DNA of 64,000 bases from Thiomonas bhubaneswarensis. Its GTDB lineage: Bacteria > Pseudomonadota > Gammaproteobacteria > Burkholderiales > Burkholderiaceae_C. The notes under the pieces are model-generated. The model did not search any database, was not told where the DNA came from, and saw only the letters and a program-made list of their open reading frames with translations. The stretch covers positions 62,001 to 126,000 of the forward strand of contig NZ_LIPV01000008.1 of NCBI RefSeq assembly GCF_001418255.1, given 5' to 3'. How positions within the stretch are numbered: the stretch's first letter is position 1; each line of letters opens with the position of its first letter. This document shows positions 52,452 to 61,704 of the stretch, piece after piece. The position numbers were made by a program, and so were the translations under genes.

Positions 52452-52988
52452 ATGACGACTTCGACACCCGATGCCTTCGAGGATCAGTTCCACCACGTTG
52501 CCGACAGACACGAGCGGGCGTGGATTTTCATCGCACTGGCGCTGATCGCCGTGCTCTTCATTGTGGCCGTGTGGTTTGTCGTGCACGACTACGGACTCGT
52601 GGCCAAGACCACCGAGTTCTATTCCAACCCCAACAGCCCGGCGCAGTTGGCCGAGTTTCAGGGCTCAGGGGTGAAGCAGACCGGGCCGAACAGCTATGAC
52701 GTGTATGAAATCGGACGCGCCTGGAGCTGGACGCCGGGCACCGCCACGCCGCTGAAGCTGCCCGTGGGCGCGCATGTCACGTTTTATGTGACCAGCGGCG
52801 ACGTGCTCCACGGATTTGAAGTGCAGGGCACCAGCATCAACCTCACCGCCATTCCGGGCGTGGTCGGCCATGTCAGCTACACCTTCGACAAGCCCGGCAC
52901 CTATCGCATCATCTGCAACGAGTACTGTGGCGCGGGTCATCAGGCCATGATCGGCACCATCGTCATCACCGGAGCGAAACAATCATGA
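52452..52988 (+). CDS. ba3-type cytochrome c oxidase subunit II
   Basis: A 178-residue subunit with one N-terminal helix (about 23-45) and a periplasmic cupredoxin domain. The CuA ligands are in the typical motif ICNEYCGAGHQAMIGTI near residue 155-171, with His in VLHGFEV. Its short length and single helix mark the B-type (ba3) family rather than aa3. It accepts electrons from cytochrome c. It overlaps subunit I by 4 bases. Confidence 0.93.
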   Translation: MTTSTPDAFEDQFHHVADRHERAWIFIALALIAVLFIVAVWFVVHDYGLVAKTTEFYSNPNSPAQLAEFQGSGVKQTGPNSYDVYEIGRAWSWTPGTATPLKLPVGAHVTFYVTSGDVLHGFEVQGTSINLTAIPGVVGHVSYTFDKPGTYRIICNEYCGAGHQAMIGTIVITGAKQS

Positions 52989-54688
52989 GCGCAGTCCTGA
53001 ACCCCAACACCGCGCGCGGGCTGGCGGTACCCACGGCGGGGGAGATCGCCGGTGAGAAAAAGATGCTGCTGGCCTTCTGGGTCACCGGGTTTGTCGCGCT
53101 GGCCGTGGGTATCGCCATCGGTCTGCTGCAGAGCACGAACTACGCCGGCATCAACCTCTACCCCTACCTGCAGCCCTTTCTCAAGTCCTACTACCAGGGC
53201 CTGACCATGCACGGCGTGCTCAACGCCTATGTGTTCACGTTTTTCACCATTTCCGGCTGGCTGATGTATCTGCCGGCGCGTGAGCTCAAGCTCAAGCCCA
53301 ATATGGGGCTGGCGTGGTTCACCTATGCGCTGATGCTTCTGGGCACATTGATGGCGGCCTACGGCATGTTCGACAACTCGTCGAGCGTGCTCTACACCAT
53401 GTATCCGCCGCTCAAGGGCAGCGCCTGGTTCTACCTGGGCATCACCTTGGTCGTGGTGGCGAGCATCGTGCCGCTGTTCGTCGTGCTGGAGATGCGCTCG
53501 CGCTGGAAGCGGGCCAACCCAGGGCGGCCCACGCCGCTGGTCACCTATATGAGCGCGACCACGCTGCTGATGTGGCTGCTCGCCGCACTCGGCGCCGGCA
53601 CCGAGGCGGTATTCCTGCTCGACCCGTGGTCGCTGGGCATCGTGCACACCATCGACCCGCTGCTGGCACGCACGCTGTTCTGGTGGACAGGTCACCCCAT
53701 CGTGTACTTCTGGCTGATGCCCGGCTACATCTCGATTTACGCGCTGTTGCCGCGGCAGGCCGGTGGCAAGCTGGTGTCAGACCCGTTGGCACGGCTGGCG
53801 TTCCTGCTGCTGTTCGTGTTTTCGCTGCCTGTGGGCACGCACCATCAATACACCGACCCGGGCATTTCCCCGGTGATGAAGGGCATCGTCACCGCGCTCA
53901 CCTTGTCTGTGGCCGTTCCCAGCCTGATCACCGCGTTCACCATCGCGCTCAGCCTCGAATACGCCGGGCGTCGCCGCGGCGGCAAGGGGCTGATGGGCTG
54001 GTGGAACGCGCTGCCGTGGAAAGACCCGTCGGTGGCGGCGCAGGTGCTGGCGCTGGTGAGCTTCATCTTCGGCGGCGCCGGTGGCATCGTCAACGCGAGT
54101 TGGCAGCTCGACAACGTGGTGCACAACACCTTGTGGATTCCGGCGCACTTTCACCTCACCGTCGGCACCATGACCACGCTGGTGTTTATGGGTGTGAGCT
54201 TCTGGCTGCTGCCGCACCTCACGGGCAGGCGCCTCTACAAACCCGGGCTGGCGCTGGCCGGGGTCTGGCTGTGGTTCCTCGGCCTGATGACCTGGGGCCT
54301 GGCCGGACACTGGGCGGGGTTGGACGGCGTGCCGCGCCGCGCCTGGGTGTCGGCGTTGCCGCACGATCAATACATGCAGCTCTACGGCGCGGTGCATCCG
54401 GCGCTGGTCATCGTGGGCATCGGCGGCGCGCTTGCCGCGCTCGGGGCCGTTTTGTACTACATCGTGTTTTTCGGCACGCTGTTCGGGCAAAAAGACGCCA
54501 AGGCGATGGTCGAAATCCCGTTCACGGAGTTCATCGCCGGTTCGGAGGGCTCGCTGCTGACCAAGGTCTGCGAGCCACTCGGTCTGTGGACCTTGATTAC
54601 CTTCGTCATCACGCTGGCGGTCTATATCCCGGTGTTCTGGCCGATGTTGATGAATCCGATCCACGCTCCAGGCTTCGTGCTCTGGTGA
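52985..54688 (+). CDS. ba3-type cytochrome c oxidase subunit I
   Basis: A 567-residue haem-copper oxidase core subunit with about 13 helices. Haem and CuB ligands: TMHGVLNAYVF (haem b His), WWTGHPIVYFWLMPGYISIY (CuB His, Tyr), THHQYTDPG (two CuB His) and WIPAHFHLTVGTM (His of both haems). The K-channel pattern and absence of the D-channel Asp motif fit the B family, which has high oxygen affinity. It terminates oxygen respiration for the cytochrome/sulfite genes downstream. Confidence 0.95.
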   Translation: MSAVLNPNTARGLAVPTAGEIAGEKKMLLAFWVTGFVALAVGIAIGLLQSTNYAGINLYPYLQPFLKSYYQGLTMHGVLNAYVFTFFTISGWLMYLPARELKLKPNMGLAWFTYALMLLGTLMAAYGMFDNSSSVLYTMYPPLKGSAWFYLGITLVVVASIVPLFVVLEMRSRWKRANPGRPTPLVTYMSATTLLMWLLAALGAGTEAVFLLDPWSLGIVHTIDPLLARTLFWWTGHPIVYFWLMPGYISIYALLPRQAGGKLVSDPLARLAFLLLFVFSLPVGTHHQYTDPGISPVMKGIVTALTLSVAVPSLITAFTIALSLEYAGRRRGGKGLMGWWNALPWKDPSVAAQVLALVSFIFGGAGGIVNASWQLDNVVHNTLWIPAHFHLTVGTMTTLVFMGVSFWLLPHLTGRRLYKPGLALAGVWLWFLGLMTWGLAGHWAGLDGVPRRAWVSALPHDQYMQLYGAVHPALVIVGIGGALAALGAVLYYIVFFGTLFGQKDAKAMVEIPFTEFIAGSEGSLLTKVCEPLGLWTLITFVITLAVYIPVFWPMLMNPIHAPGFVLW

Positions 54689-54692
54689 TGGG

Positions 54693-55358
54693 ATGAGCCA
54701 TGCTGCACACCTGGTCCCTGCCTGGAGCGGACGAACGCCTCGGCGCGGCGGCTGGAAGGCCTCGGCGCTGCGCGCCGCGGTCGTCTGTATCGCCTTGCTC
54801 GGCGTGCTCTGGGCGTGGTCGCGGCTGCAGCCGCACGGCAGCGCGCTGCATGGCTCGCCTCTGCAACCGACACCGGCACCTGCGTTCACCGGCTTCGCCG
54901 TCACGCAGGGACATCCCTTCAGCTGGCGGCAGCAGCGCGGTCGCGCAGTACTGGTGTTTTTCGGCTACACCCATTGCCCGGATGTCTGCCCGCTCACCCT
55001 GGCCGCGCTGGCGCGCAGCCTGCAACGCCTCGGGCCGATGCGGCAACGCGTGCGGGTGGTCTTCGTCAGCCTCGACCCTGCGCGCGACACCCTCCCGGCG
55101 CTGCGCGCCTACCTCGATGCTTTCCTGCCCGACGCCATCGGCCTGCGCGGTTCGCCTGCCGAGGTCAGCGCATCGGCGCGGCAATGGGGCGTTACCTGGC
55201 ATCGGGTCGATACCGCTGACGGCTCGTATTGGATCGACCATACAGCGGCCGTCACGCTCGTCGATCCAGACGGCAGGCTGGTCGCGCGCTACGGCTACGG
55301 CCAGCTCGTCAACCCCGCCTGGCTGGCCGCGGATCTGCATCACATGCTGGAGCCGTGA
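54693..55358 (+). CDS. SCO1/SenC-family copper chaperone
   Basis: A 221-residue membrane-anchored thioredoxin-fold protein that inserts copper into the CuA centre. One N-terminal helix (about 26-45) precedes LVFFGYTHCPDVCPLTLAAL with the CxxxC Cu motif, and DHTAAVTLVDPDGRL supplies the third ligand His. It begins 4 bases after subunit I and overlaps the next gene by one base. The operon position gives an oxidase-assembly role. Confidence 0.92.
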   Translation: MSHAAHLVPAWSGRTPRRGGWKASALRAAVVCIALLGVLWAWSRLQPHGSALHGSPLQPTPAPAFTGFAVTQGHPFSWRQQRGRAVLVFFGYTHCPDVCPLTLAALARSLQRLGPMRQRVRVVFVSLDPARDTLPALRAYLDAFLPDAIGLRGSPAEVSASARQWGVTWHRVDTADGSYWIDHTAAVTLVDPDGRLVARYGYGQLVNPAWLAADLHHMLEP

Positions 55359-56110
55359 TGACGCCAAACGGCTGGCCACTGCTGGTCTGGGCGGGGTGGA
55401 TCGCTCTGCTCGGGGCGATGTTTGCCGTGTACGTCGTGGCCGCCACACGCGGCCGCTGGGCCTGGTGGCGCATTCTGGCGTTTATTGCGGGCTGCGCGCT
55501 CACCCTGGCAGCCGCCTGGGGATTGCACAACCCGCTGGCGTCGATGACTGGCTATACCCTGGCGCTGATGACCCTGGGGCAGGGCGTCTCGCCCTTGCTG
55601 CTGGCGGGTTTCCCACCCCAGGCGCGGGCGGCCTGGCATGCGGCGCCGCACGCGCGGTGGAGCGTCTGGCTGCTCGACCCGTGGGTGACCTTCACCGTGT
55701 TCGTCGTGATCACCCTCGGGGTGAATCTGCCCGGGGTGTTCAACACGGCCCTTGCCGATGCGCTGTTTTCCGGCCCGATCGGTCTGTTGCTGCTCATCAC
55801 CGGCCTGATGTTCTGGGCACAGTTGATGGCTGGCAGCAGCAGTCTGAGCCAACGCTGGATCGCCGGCCTCTACGGCTGGCTGGGCAGCCTGCCGATGATG
55901 ATCATCGCCGCGGTCTGGGTGTGGAGCGGTCGCGTGCTCTACACACCCTACCTGGACGTGCTGTGTCTATGGAACCTCAGCCCGCTCGACGATCAGCATT
56001 ACGCCGGACTGGTGATGTTCGCCGCAGGGCTGCCGATGCAGTTGCGCGCGGCCTGGCTGTTGATCATGCCCGCAAGTGCTGCAACACACCGGCCAGGCCC
56101 GATCCGATGA
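55358..56110 (+). CDS. Cytochrome c oxidase assembly protein (caa3_CtaG type)
   Basis: A 250-residue inner-membrane protein with about seven helices, of the CtaG/caa3_CtaG family that assists assembly of copper centres in oxidases. The block MTGYTLALMTLGQGVSPLLLAG near 62-84 and HYAGLVMFAAGLPMQ near the end fit the family. It is the last gene of the oxidase operon; its ATG overlaps the SCO stop. There is a 102-bp gap to the next gene, without a clear terminator. Confidence 0.85.
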   Translation: MTPNGWPLLVWAGWIALLGAMFAVYVVAATRGRWAWWRILAFIAGCALTLAAAWGLHNPLASMTGYTLALMTLGQGVSPLLLAGFPPQARAAWHAAPHARWSVWLLDPWVTFTVFVVITLGVNLPGVFNTALADALFSGPIGLLLLITGLMFWAQLMAGSSSLSQRWIAGLYGWLGSLPMMIIAAVWVWSGRVLYTPYLDVLCLWNLSPLDDQHYAGLVMFAAGLPMQLRAAWLLIMPASAATHRPGPIR

Positions 56111-56212
56111 ACTCGTGCCTTCCGAGCCTAACGCCCGTATGCCGGATAAACCCTGATCCGCAGCGGCGGCTCCGCACCCTATCCTTGCCACTGTTTTCGA
56201 GGAGGGCGTGCG

Positions 56213-56731
56213 ATGCTCATCATTCCATCGATTCGAATCGAGTCGGAACAGCCGCCGACCTTGCAGCAAGTGCGCCGTGCCTGCCGCGATCTGCGCCTGT
56301 GCATCTTCGCCGCGTATGCGGTCATCGCCATCGTGTTGGCACATGGTCTGATCGCCCTCGGGATGGCGCACATGCATGCCTCGGCGCAGAGCCCGAGCGC
56401 GTCCGGTGGTTGGGCGCTGGTGGGCGATCTTGCCCTGATCGCGATGACGTTGGCCGCCGCATACGCACTTTATTGGTCTCTGTCGGCCTATCAGCGCATG
56501 CGGTTATGCAGCGACGCGCAGGTATGCCGGGTGATCTACGCCGTCTGCCGGACCAACCCGCAGGCCGATCGCTATCGGCTGGCGGTATTGCGCAGCGGCC
56601 GGTCGTTCCTTGCGGCCGAGATCGACGCCTATTTCAACCTCAGCTCCCCAGGCCAGTGGAGTCAGACCTGGCCGCAAGACCTCAAGCAACGCGTGCAGTC
56701 CTCCGAGCCGCTGTTCCTCGCAGCGAGCTGA
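56213..56731 (+). CDS. Hypothetical two-helix membrane protein
   Basis: A 172-residue protein I do not recognise. Hydrophobic helices at about 30-54 and 70-92 flank a short loop, and an 80-residue C-terminal soluble part follows, with ACRDLRLCI and LCSDAQVCRVIYAVC supplying several Cys. GGAGG lies 7 bases before the ATG, a good ribosome site, so it is probably real. It sits between oxidase assembly and cytochrome c genes on the same strand. A role in respiration or assembly is only a guess from position. Confidence 0.65.
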   Translation: MLIIPSIRIESEQPPTLQQVRRACRDLRLCIFAAYAVIAIVLAHGLIALGMAHMHASAQSPSASGGWALVGDLALIAMTLAAAYALYWSLSAYQRMRLCSDAQVCRVIYAVCRTNPQADRYRLAVLRSGRSFLAAEIDAYFNLSSPGQWSQTWPQDLKQRVQSSEPLFLAAS

Positions 56732-56955
56732 ATTTCCCCCGACCGCTTTTCCTGCGGCCGCCACGCGCCGCAGTGGCGCTGTCGCGCGCGCCAGAAAGAG
56801 GCCCGTCCGACTTGGCGGCCGAAGACGAGGCCGCTTTTCCCAGGATGGCGCACGGCCGCTTCACAGCCCGCCATTCTCAAGCTCGACAGAACTCCGGGAC
56901 GAAGCAGCGTTTGCCTTCTTCTCCATCTTGTTTGCACACACCCATAGGATGACCC

Positions 56956-57300
56956 ATGAACCAACGATCCATCAGCGTGATTGCGTTGACTCTTTTCTTT
57001 TGCGCAGCCGCGCAGGCGCAAACCGTCGTCGGCAACGCCTCCGCAGGCCAGTATGAAAGCGCCATGTGCGAAGGCTGCCACAACGTGCGCGGCGGTTTCA
57101 AGACCGAATTTCCCGAGGTTTACCGCGCGCCCATGCTCAACGGTCAGAGCGCCGCCTATATCGCGCAGTGTCTTGCCGACTACCGCAGCGGCGTGCGTCG
57201 CAATCCGACCATGAAGGCCGTGGCCGACATCCTGACCCCGCAGCAGATCGCCAATCTCTCGGCGTATTACGCCGTAGCCAAAAACCAGAAAATGAAATGA
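56956..57300 (+). CDS. Monohaem cytochrome c (class I)
   Basis: A 114-residue periplasmic cytochrome with a 21-residue signal peptide (cleavage after AQA). The haem motif is CEGCH (38-42); the axial Met is probably in YRAPMLNGQSAAY. The tail LTPQQIANLSAYYA is the helix typical of c4/c5-like cytochromes. It overlaps no gene; the second cytochrome starts 11 bases after its stop. It probably carries electrons to the ba3 oxidase. Confidence 0.9.
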   Translation: MNQRSISVIALTLFFCAAAQAQTVVGNASAGQYESAMCEGCHNVRGGFKTEFPEVYRAPMLNGQSAAYIAQCLADYRSGVRRNPTMKAVADILTPQQIANLSAYYAVAKNQKMK

Positions 57301-57311
57301 GGAGACCCCCC

Positions 57312-57674
57312 ATGAAACGACTGTTTGCCGCACTCCTCGTGGCTGCGCTGCCGGTCATCAGCACCGCCGCTCATGCCGCCGATATCAAAAAGGGCGAAGA
57401 CCTGGTCAACAAGGGCGGCTGCATCGCCTGCCACGGCGCTGGCCTGGATAAGCCCATCGCCCCCAACTACCCCAAGCTGGCCGGGCAATACCAGAGCTAT
57501 CTGTTCCACGCCCTGCAGCAATATCAGACCAAACACCAGACGCCGCTGTACGGCCGCAACAACCCCATCATGGGCGGCATCGTCGCGCAGTACAACCGGC
57601 AGGATTTGGAGGACATCGCCGCCTACATCGCCAGCCTCAAGGGCGATCTGTACATCCGCGACGAAATGCATTGA
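57312..57674 (+). CDS. Monohaem cytochrome c (class I)
   Basis: A 120-residue periplasmic cytochrome. Signal peptide to about residue 22, haem motif CIACH (37-41), likely axial Met in NNPIMGGIV, and C-terminal helix LEDIAAYIASLKG. It resembles cytochrome c4-like half proteins. A GAGGAG ribosome site precedes the ATG. Together with the preceding gene it may form a two-cytochrome relay between SorAB and the oxidase. It converges on the sorB gene; a stem-loop (57712-57737) lies between. Confidence 0.9.
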   Translation: MKRLFAALLVAALPVISTAAHAADIKKGEDLVNKGGCIACHGAGLDKPIAPNYPKLAGQYQSYLFHALQQYQTKHQTPLYGRNNPIMGGIVAQYNRQDLEDIAAYIASLKGDLYIRDEMH

Positions 57675-57711
57675 CGCCACGGTGGCAAAACCGACTTGTT
57701 GCGAGAGGCGC

Positions 57712-57737
57712 GCCGCAGGCGGTACCCGACCTGCGGC
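57712..57737. terminator. Stem-loop between the cytochrome c and sorB genes
   Basis: GCCGCAGG (57712-57719) and CCTGCGGC (57730-57737) form an 8-bp stem with a 10-base loop between two convergent genes. There is no T-run, so it is only a possible terminator or mRNA-end structure. Confidence 0.4.
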
Positions 57738-57749
57738 AATCATGCCCCT

Positions 57750-58094
57750 TTACTTCTTGCCCTTGATGCTTTCGAGGTAGTCCGCGATCACCGGAACCTG
57801 ATCGTCAGGAATCGGCGCCTTGAACACGTTCTTCATCTTGTTGACTTCCACCAGCCAGGCGGCCTTGGGCAGATCGGGCTGATTCATCACCATGCCCGCC
57901 GAGTGGCACATCAGACAGTAGGTGTTGGCGGCCTTGGCGCCCGGGCCATCGCCTGGGAACACGCGGGTGCTGCTGGGCAGCGTGATGGACTGAGTCTTGA
58001 GGGTGAGCGCGTGTGCGGGTAGCGCGCCGAAGGTGCCGAGAATCAGCGCGGCGCCCAGGGCGCGCAGCGCTGCGGCGGTCTTGTTTTGAGTCAT
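57750..58094 (-). CDS. sorB: Sulfite dehydrogenase cytochrome c subunit (SorB-like)
   Basis: A 114-residue periplasmic monohaem cytochrome. Signal peptide to about residue 29 (PAHA), haem motif CLMCH (60-64), likely axial Met in HSAGMVMNQ or VNKMKNV. It follows the molybdenum subunit gene after 14 bases, as in sorAB, where SorB takes electrons from sulfite oxidation at SorA. The ending ADYLESIKGKK is typical of small class I cytochromes. Confidence 0.85.
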   Translation of the reverse strand: MTQNKTAAALRALGAALILGTFGALPAHALTLKTQSITLPSSTRVFPGDGPGAKAANTYCLMCHSAGMVMNQPDLPKAAWLVEVNKMKNVFKAPIPDDQVPVIADYLESIKGKK

Positions 58095-58108
58095 GTGTGT
58101 TCTCCCTG

Positions 58109-59350
58109 TCAAACGGCCATCAGCTTGGTGGATTCGACGACGTTGCGCATGAAGCCACCGGGATTCCAGTTGGGCGTCATCGGCTGCTGCAGGCCGTCGG
58201 TATTGGTGCACCGAACCATCACGGTCTGGTCGCCCTTGGCGAACTTGAGATGCGTATTCCACTGGCGGAAGCTGAACTTGCCGTAGTCACGCCCGAGTTC
58301 GGTCGGCATCCAGGTCTTGCCACCGTCGATTGAGACATCGACCGCCTTGACCCCGGTGTCGCCACCGAAGGCAATGCCGCGCACCAGTTCCGGACGTCCA
58401 GCGCCGACTGACGCGCCGCTCTTCAGATTGGTGACGAAGGATCGCGGCACCATGCGGTTGATGGGCACGAACTTCACGTCCTTTTCGCCCGGCGTCATAT
58501 TGGCTTGTGGCCAGTTGTCGGGGATGGTGTAGGCCGGCTTCATCCAGAAATTGGTGTCTTCCTCGTTGAGCACGCGCACATGCTGCAACATCTTGGTCCA
58601 GTAGGTCGCGTACCAGCCCGGCACCACGAGACGGAAGGGGAAACCGTTGAGAAGCGGCAAGGACTGGCCGTTCATCTCCCAGGCGATCATCACGTCGCCG
58701 TCCCGCGCGTGATCGACCGACAGCGACTTTTTCAGATTCGGCGCCGTCGGGATGACCGGGCGCTCGGAACCCTCGAACTGCACCTGTACCGCGCCCGCCT
58801 TGACCCCCGCGGCATCGAGTACGTCCTTGAGCCGCACGCCCACCCAGCGGGCATTGCCCATCGCGCCGTTGCTCCATTCGCCGCCGGGCACCCGTGGCTG
58901 GAAATAGCCTCGGGAATTGCCGGAGCACTGATTGACGGCCGCCAGTTCGACATGCTTGAAATGCTTCATCAGGTCGAACACGGTGAACTCCAGCACCTTG
59001 TCCACATGGCCGCTGATGCGGACCTTGTGGGTGTGCGGGCTCATGGTCGTGGGAATGTCCGCCCAGTGCCAGCGCACATAGAACTGATCGACCGGCGTGA
59101 AAACGCCCTTGTCGTACACCGACCAGGGTGTCTCCAACAGCGGGGGGCGGGTGCGCTGCAGGATCATCTCCCCCTTGCCGGGGAAAGACGTGGTCAGCCT
59201 GCGGGTATCGGCGCCGTCTGGCAGCGGCAATTCAATGGTGCTGGCCGCCAGGCTGGTGCGTGCGAACGCCAAGGCGCCCAGGCCGACCGCAGCGGACTGC
59301 AAGAAAAGTCGCCGTGCCAGCGGGTCGGGGGTGTGATCGGTCTGATTCAT
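58109..59350 (-). CDS. sorA: Molybdenum-cofactor sulfite dehydrogenase (SorA/SoxC-like)
   Basis: A 413-residue periplasmic sulfite oxidase-family enzyme that oxidises sulfite to sulfate. A Tat signal (RR at 13-14, LARRLFLQSAA) exports it folded with its molybdopterin. The Mo-ligating Cys142 lies in AAVNQCSGNSRGYF; the dimerisation domain near 310-410 contains VKAVDVSIDGGKTW. AAGGAGG precedes the ATG. Pairing with a one-haem subunit favours SorAB over SoxCD. Upstream lies the AT-rich region 59400-59760, where its promoter should be. Confidence 0.9.
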   Translation of the reverse strand: MNQTDHTPDPLARRLFLQSAAVGLGALAFARTSLAASTIELPLPDGADTRRLTTSFPGKGEMILQRTRPPLLETPWSVYDKGVFTPVDQFYVRWHWADIPTTMSPHTHKVRISGHVDKVLEFTVFDLMKHFKHVELAAVNQCSGNSRGYFQPRVPGGEWSNGAMGNARWVGVRLKDVLDAAGVKAGAVQVQFEGSERPVIPTAPNLKKSLSVDHARDGDVMIAWEMNGQSLPLLNGFPFRLVVPGWYATYWTKMLQHVRVLNEEDTNFWMKPAYTIPDNWPQANMTPGEKDVKFVPINRMVPRSFVTNLKSGASVGAGRPELVRGIAFGGDTGVKAVDVSIDGGKTWMPTELGRDYGKFSFRQWNTHLKFAKGDQTVMVRCTNTDGLQQPMTPNWNPGGFMRNVVESTKLMAV

Positions 59351-59399
59351 GCCATGCCTCCTTGGTGTGATGGACAGACGCGTTGCATTTCGTCGCGCC

Positions 59400-59760
59400 T
59401 TGCCGCGATTTATAACCAGCCGAGGAGGGTCTGAATAATGAATTGAATCAGTGAATCAAAACACTTTATTCGATGGATGCGGGTCGGACGACCGATATGT
59501 CTGGACAAACATATGACATTTATAAGTCCATGAATATCCATGAGAAAATTGACGATCACCATCGGTGCATCACGATATTCTTTTGTAATGACATAGATTT
59601 TTTGAAAACGATGCGACGACCAAACAATTTGTGTGACATCTATTTCATTATGTTGTATTTGCTCGCGATTTTCGCCTGCAGCAGGAGCGCTCAAAGTTTG
59701 GCAACTCCCGCTGCACAAGATGCGTCTGGCGCAGATCCCGCCAACATCCGCTTTGCCATG
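59400..59760. other. AT-rich intergenic region between sorA and ftsH
   Basis: This 454-bp gap contains about 300 bases much richer in A and T than the rest of the window. It shows a direct repeat TGAATCA/GTGAATCA near 59439-59458 and inverted ATATG/CATAT arms near 59495-59515. TTTATA at 59409-59414 reads TATAAA on the minus strand, a possible sorA -10. A weak frame (59473-59802) is not convincing as a gene. It may be regulatory DNA or a relic of transferred DNA. Confidence 0.45.
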
Positions 59761-59804
59761 TGCAGCCGCTATGCTTGGCGGTGTCGTGTGAACGGAAAGT
59801 GACC

Positions 59805-61697
59805 ATGGCTGAAGAACAACGCTCCCTTCCTGCGCCACCGGGCAAGAACCGCCCGGTGATGAACCCCAAGGCCCAGGTGCATCTGGGCTACTGGCTGCTG
59901 GCCATCGCCTTGATGTTCCTGGTGCAGAGCCTGTGGTCGTCTTACAGCAATGTGCAGACGGTGCCGTACAGCACCTTTCAAACTTATCTGAAGGACGGGC
60001 GTATCAAGGATGTGGTGATCGGAACTCAGACGATCACCGGCACGCTCAAAACGCCCGACGAGAATGGCAAGAGCATCGTCGTGGCGGTCAAGGTCGAGCC
60101 GCAACTCGCCAGCGAACTGCAGCGTTATGGCGTGACCTATTCGCAGCAGTACACCGACACCTGGCTGTCGAACATCCTGTCATGGGTGTTGCCGGCACTG
60201 ATCTTTGTCAGCGTGTGGTTTTTTCTGGTGCGCAAGTTTGCCGACAAGGCCGGTGGTCTGGGCATGGGCGGTTTCATGTCCATCGGCAAGAGCCGGGCCA
60301 AGGTCTATATGGAAAACCGCACCGGCGTGACCTTTGCCGACGTGGCCGGGGTAGACGAAGCCAAGGCCGAACTCGAAGAAGTGGTCGATTTCCTGAAACA
60401 CCCCTCCGAGCATGGACGCCTGGGCGCCCGCGCGCCCAAGGGCGTGCTGCTGGTGGGCCCGCCCGGCGTGGGCAAGACCTTGCTGGCGCGTGCCGTGGCG
60501 GGAGAGGCCGGGGTGCCGTTCTTCTCCATCAGCGGCTCGGAATTCGTGGAAATGTTCGTCGGTGTCGGCGCGGCGCGGGTGCGCGATCTGTTCGAGCAGG
60601 CACGGGAAAAGGCACCGGCCATCATTTTCATCGACGAACTCGACGCCCTGGGCCGCGCCCGCGCCGCCGCGCCGTTTGGCGGCGGGCATGACGAAAAGGA
60701 GCAGACCCTCAACCAGTTGCTGGTCGAACTCGACGGCTTCGATTCAACTTCGTCGCTGGTGATTCTTGCGGCGACCAACCGGCCGGAAATTCTCGATCCT
60801 GCGTTGCTGCGCGCCGGGCGATTCGACCGTCAGGTGCTGGTGGAGCGGCCCGACAAGATCGGGCGGGTGCAGATTCTCAAAGTGCATGTGCGCAAGATTC
60901 GCCTCGATCCCGCGGTCGATCTGGAACAGGTCGCGGCGCTGACGCCGGGGTTTTCCGGCGCCGATCTGGCCAATCTGGTGAACGAGGCCGCGCTGATGGC
61001 CACGCGCGAGAACGCGCAGACCGTGACCCTGGCGCATTTCACCCGCGCGGTCGAACGCATCGTCGCGGGGCTGGAGAAGAAGAACCGCCTGCTCAACGCG
61101 AAGGAGCGCGACATCGTCGCGCACCACGAAATGGGGCATGCGCTGGTGGCGATGAGCCTGCCAGGTACCGACGCGGTGCATAAGGTGTCGATCATTCCGC
61201 GTGGCATCGGCGCGCTCGGTTACACCATCCAGCGGCCGACCGAAGACCGCTATCTGATGACCCGCGAGGAACTGGAAAACAAGATGGCGGTGCTCATGGG
61301 CGGCCGCGCCGCCGAGCATCTGATTTACGGCCACTGGTCCACCGGCGCGGCGGACGATCTGGCCAAGGTCACCGACATTGCGCGCAGCATGGTCACGCGC
61401 TACGGCATGGTGGAAAAGCTCGGCGGGGTCAGTCTGGAAGAAACACCGCAGTCGGTACTCGGCACCCCGGCGCTGCCTCCACAGCACGAATACAGCGAGC
61501 AGACCGCACGCGAGATCGATTGTGCGGTGCGCGATCTGGTGAACGTGGCGTTCAACCGGGCAACCGACATCCTGCAGCAAAAGCGCGCGGTACTCGATGA
61601 AGGCGCGCGCCTGCTACTCGAAAAGGAAACCCTGACCGAGACCGAGCTGAGGCAACTGATGCAGGGATCTCAGGCCAGGGCTGCAGCCCCGGCCTGA
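59805..61697 (+). CDS. ftsH: ATP-dependent zinc metalloprotease FtsH (second type)
   Basis: A 630-residue membrane AAA+ protease. Two helices (about 27-44 and 122-141) enclose a periplasmic domain; Walker A GPPGVGKT is at 218-225, Walker [13 protein letters not shown] near 275, and the zinc motif HEMGH at 441-445. The main cellular FtsH normally sits beside rlmE/folP; this copy stands alone between sorAB and dadA and has an extra soluble N-terminal stretch, so it is probably an accessory paralogue. ATG 59805 gives MAEEQRSLP; 15 more codons upstream are open. Confidence 0.93.
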   Translation: MAEEQRSLPAPPGKNRPVMNPKAQVHLGYWLLAIALMFLVQSLWSSYSNVQTVPYSTFQTYLKDGRIKDVVIGTQTITGTLKTPDENGKSIVVAVKVEPQLASELQRYGVTYSQQYTDTWLSNILSWVLPALIFVSVWFFLVRKFADKAGGLGMGGFMSIGKSRAKVYMENRTGVTFADVAGVDEAKAELEEVVDFLKHPSEHGRLGARAPKGVLLVGPPGVGKTLLARAVAGEAGVPFFSISGSEFVEMFVGVGAARVRDLFEQAREKAPAIIFIDELDALGRARAAAPFGGGHDEKEQTLNQLLVELDGFDSTSSLVILAATNRPEILDPALLRAGRFDRQVLVERPDKIGRVQILKVHVRKIRLDPAVDLEQVAALTPGFSGADLANLVNEAALMATRENAQTVTLAHFTRAVERIVAGLEKKNRLLNAKERDIVAHHEMGHALVAMSLPGTDAVHKVSIIPRGIGALGYTIQRPTEDRYLMTREELENKMAVLMGGRAAEHLIYGHWSTGAADDLAKVTDIARSMVTRYGMVEKLGGVSLEETPQSVLGTPALPPQHEYSEQTAREIDCAVRDLVNVAFNRATDILQQKRAVLDEGARLLLEKETLTETELRQLMQGSQARAAAPA

Positions 61698-61704
61698 GCG
61701 CAGC

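Noticed and set aside
54700-56952. 750-codon plus-strand frame across SCO, CtaG and downstream genes
   Set aside because: It runs out of frame through recognised genes, is rich in Arg and Ala without domains, and so is a shadow.
56732-56955. Gene or operator in the 223-bp gap before the first cytochrome c gene
   Set aside because: Only short GC-rich pairings such as CGCCAC/GTGGCG at 56758-56777 are visible, which are expected by chance in this composition.
59473-59802. Possible small protein in the AT-rich gap before ftsH
   Set aside because: No ribosome site, no motif, and composition typical of AT-rich non-coding DNA. The opposite strand (59410-59838) is equally open.
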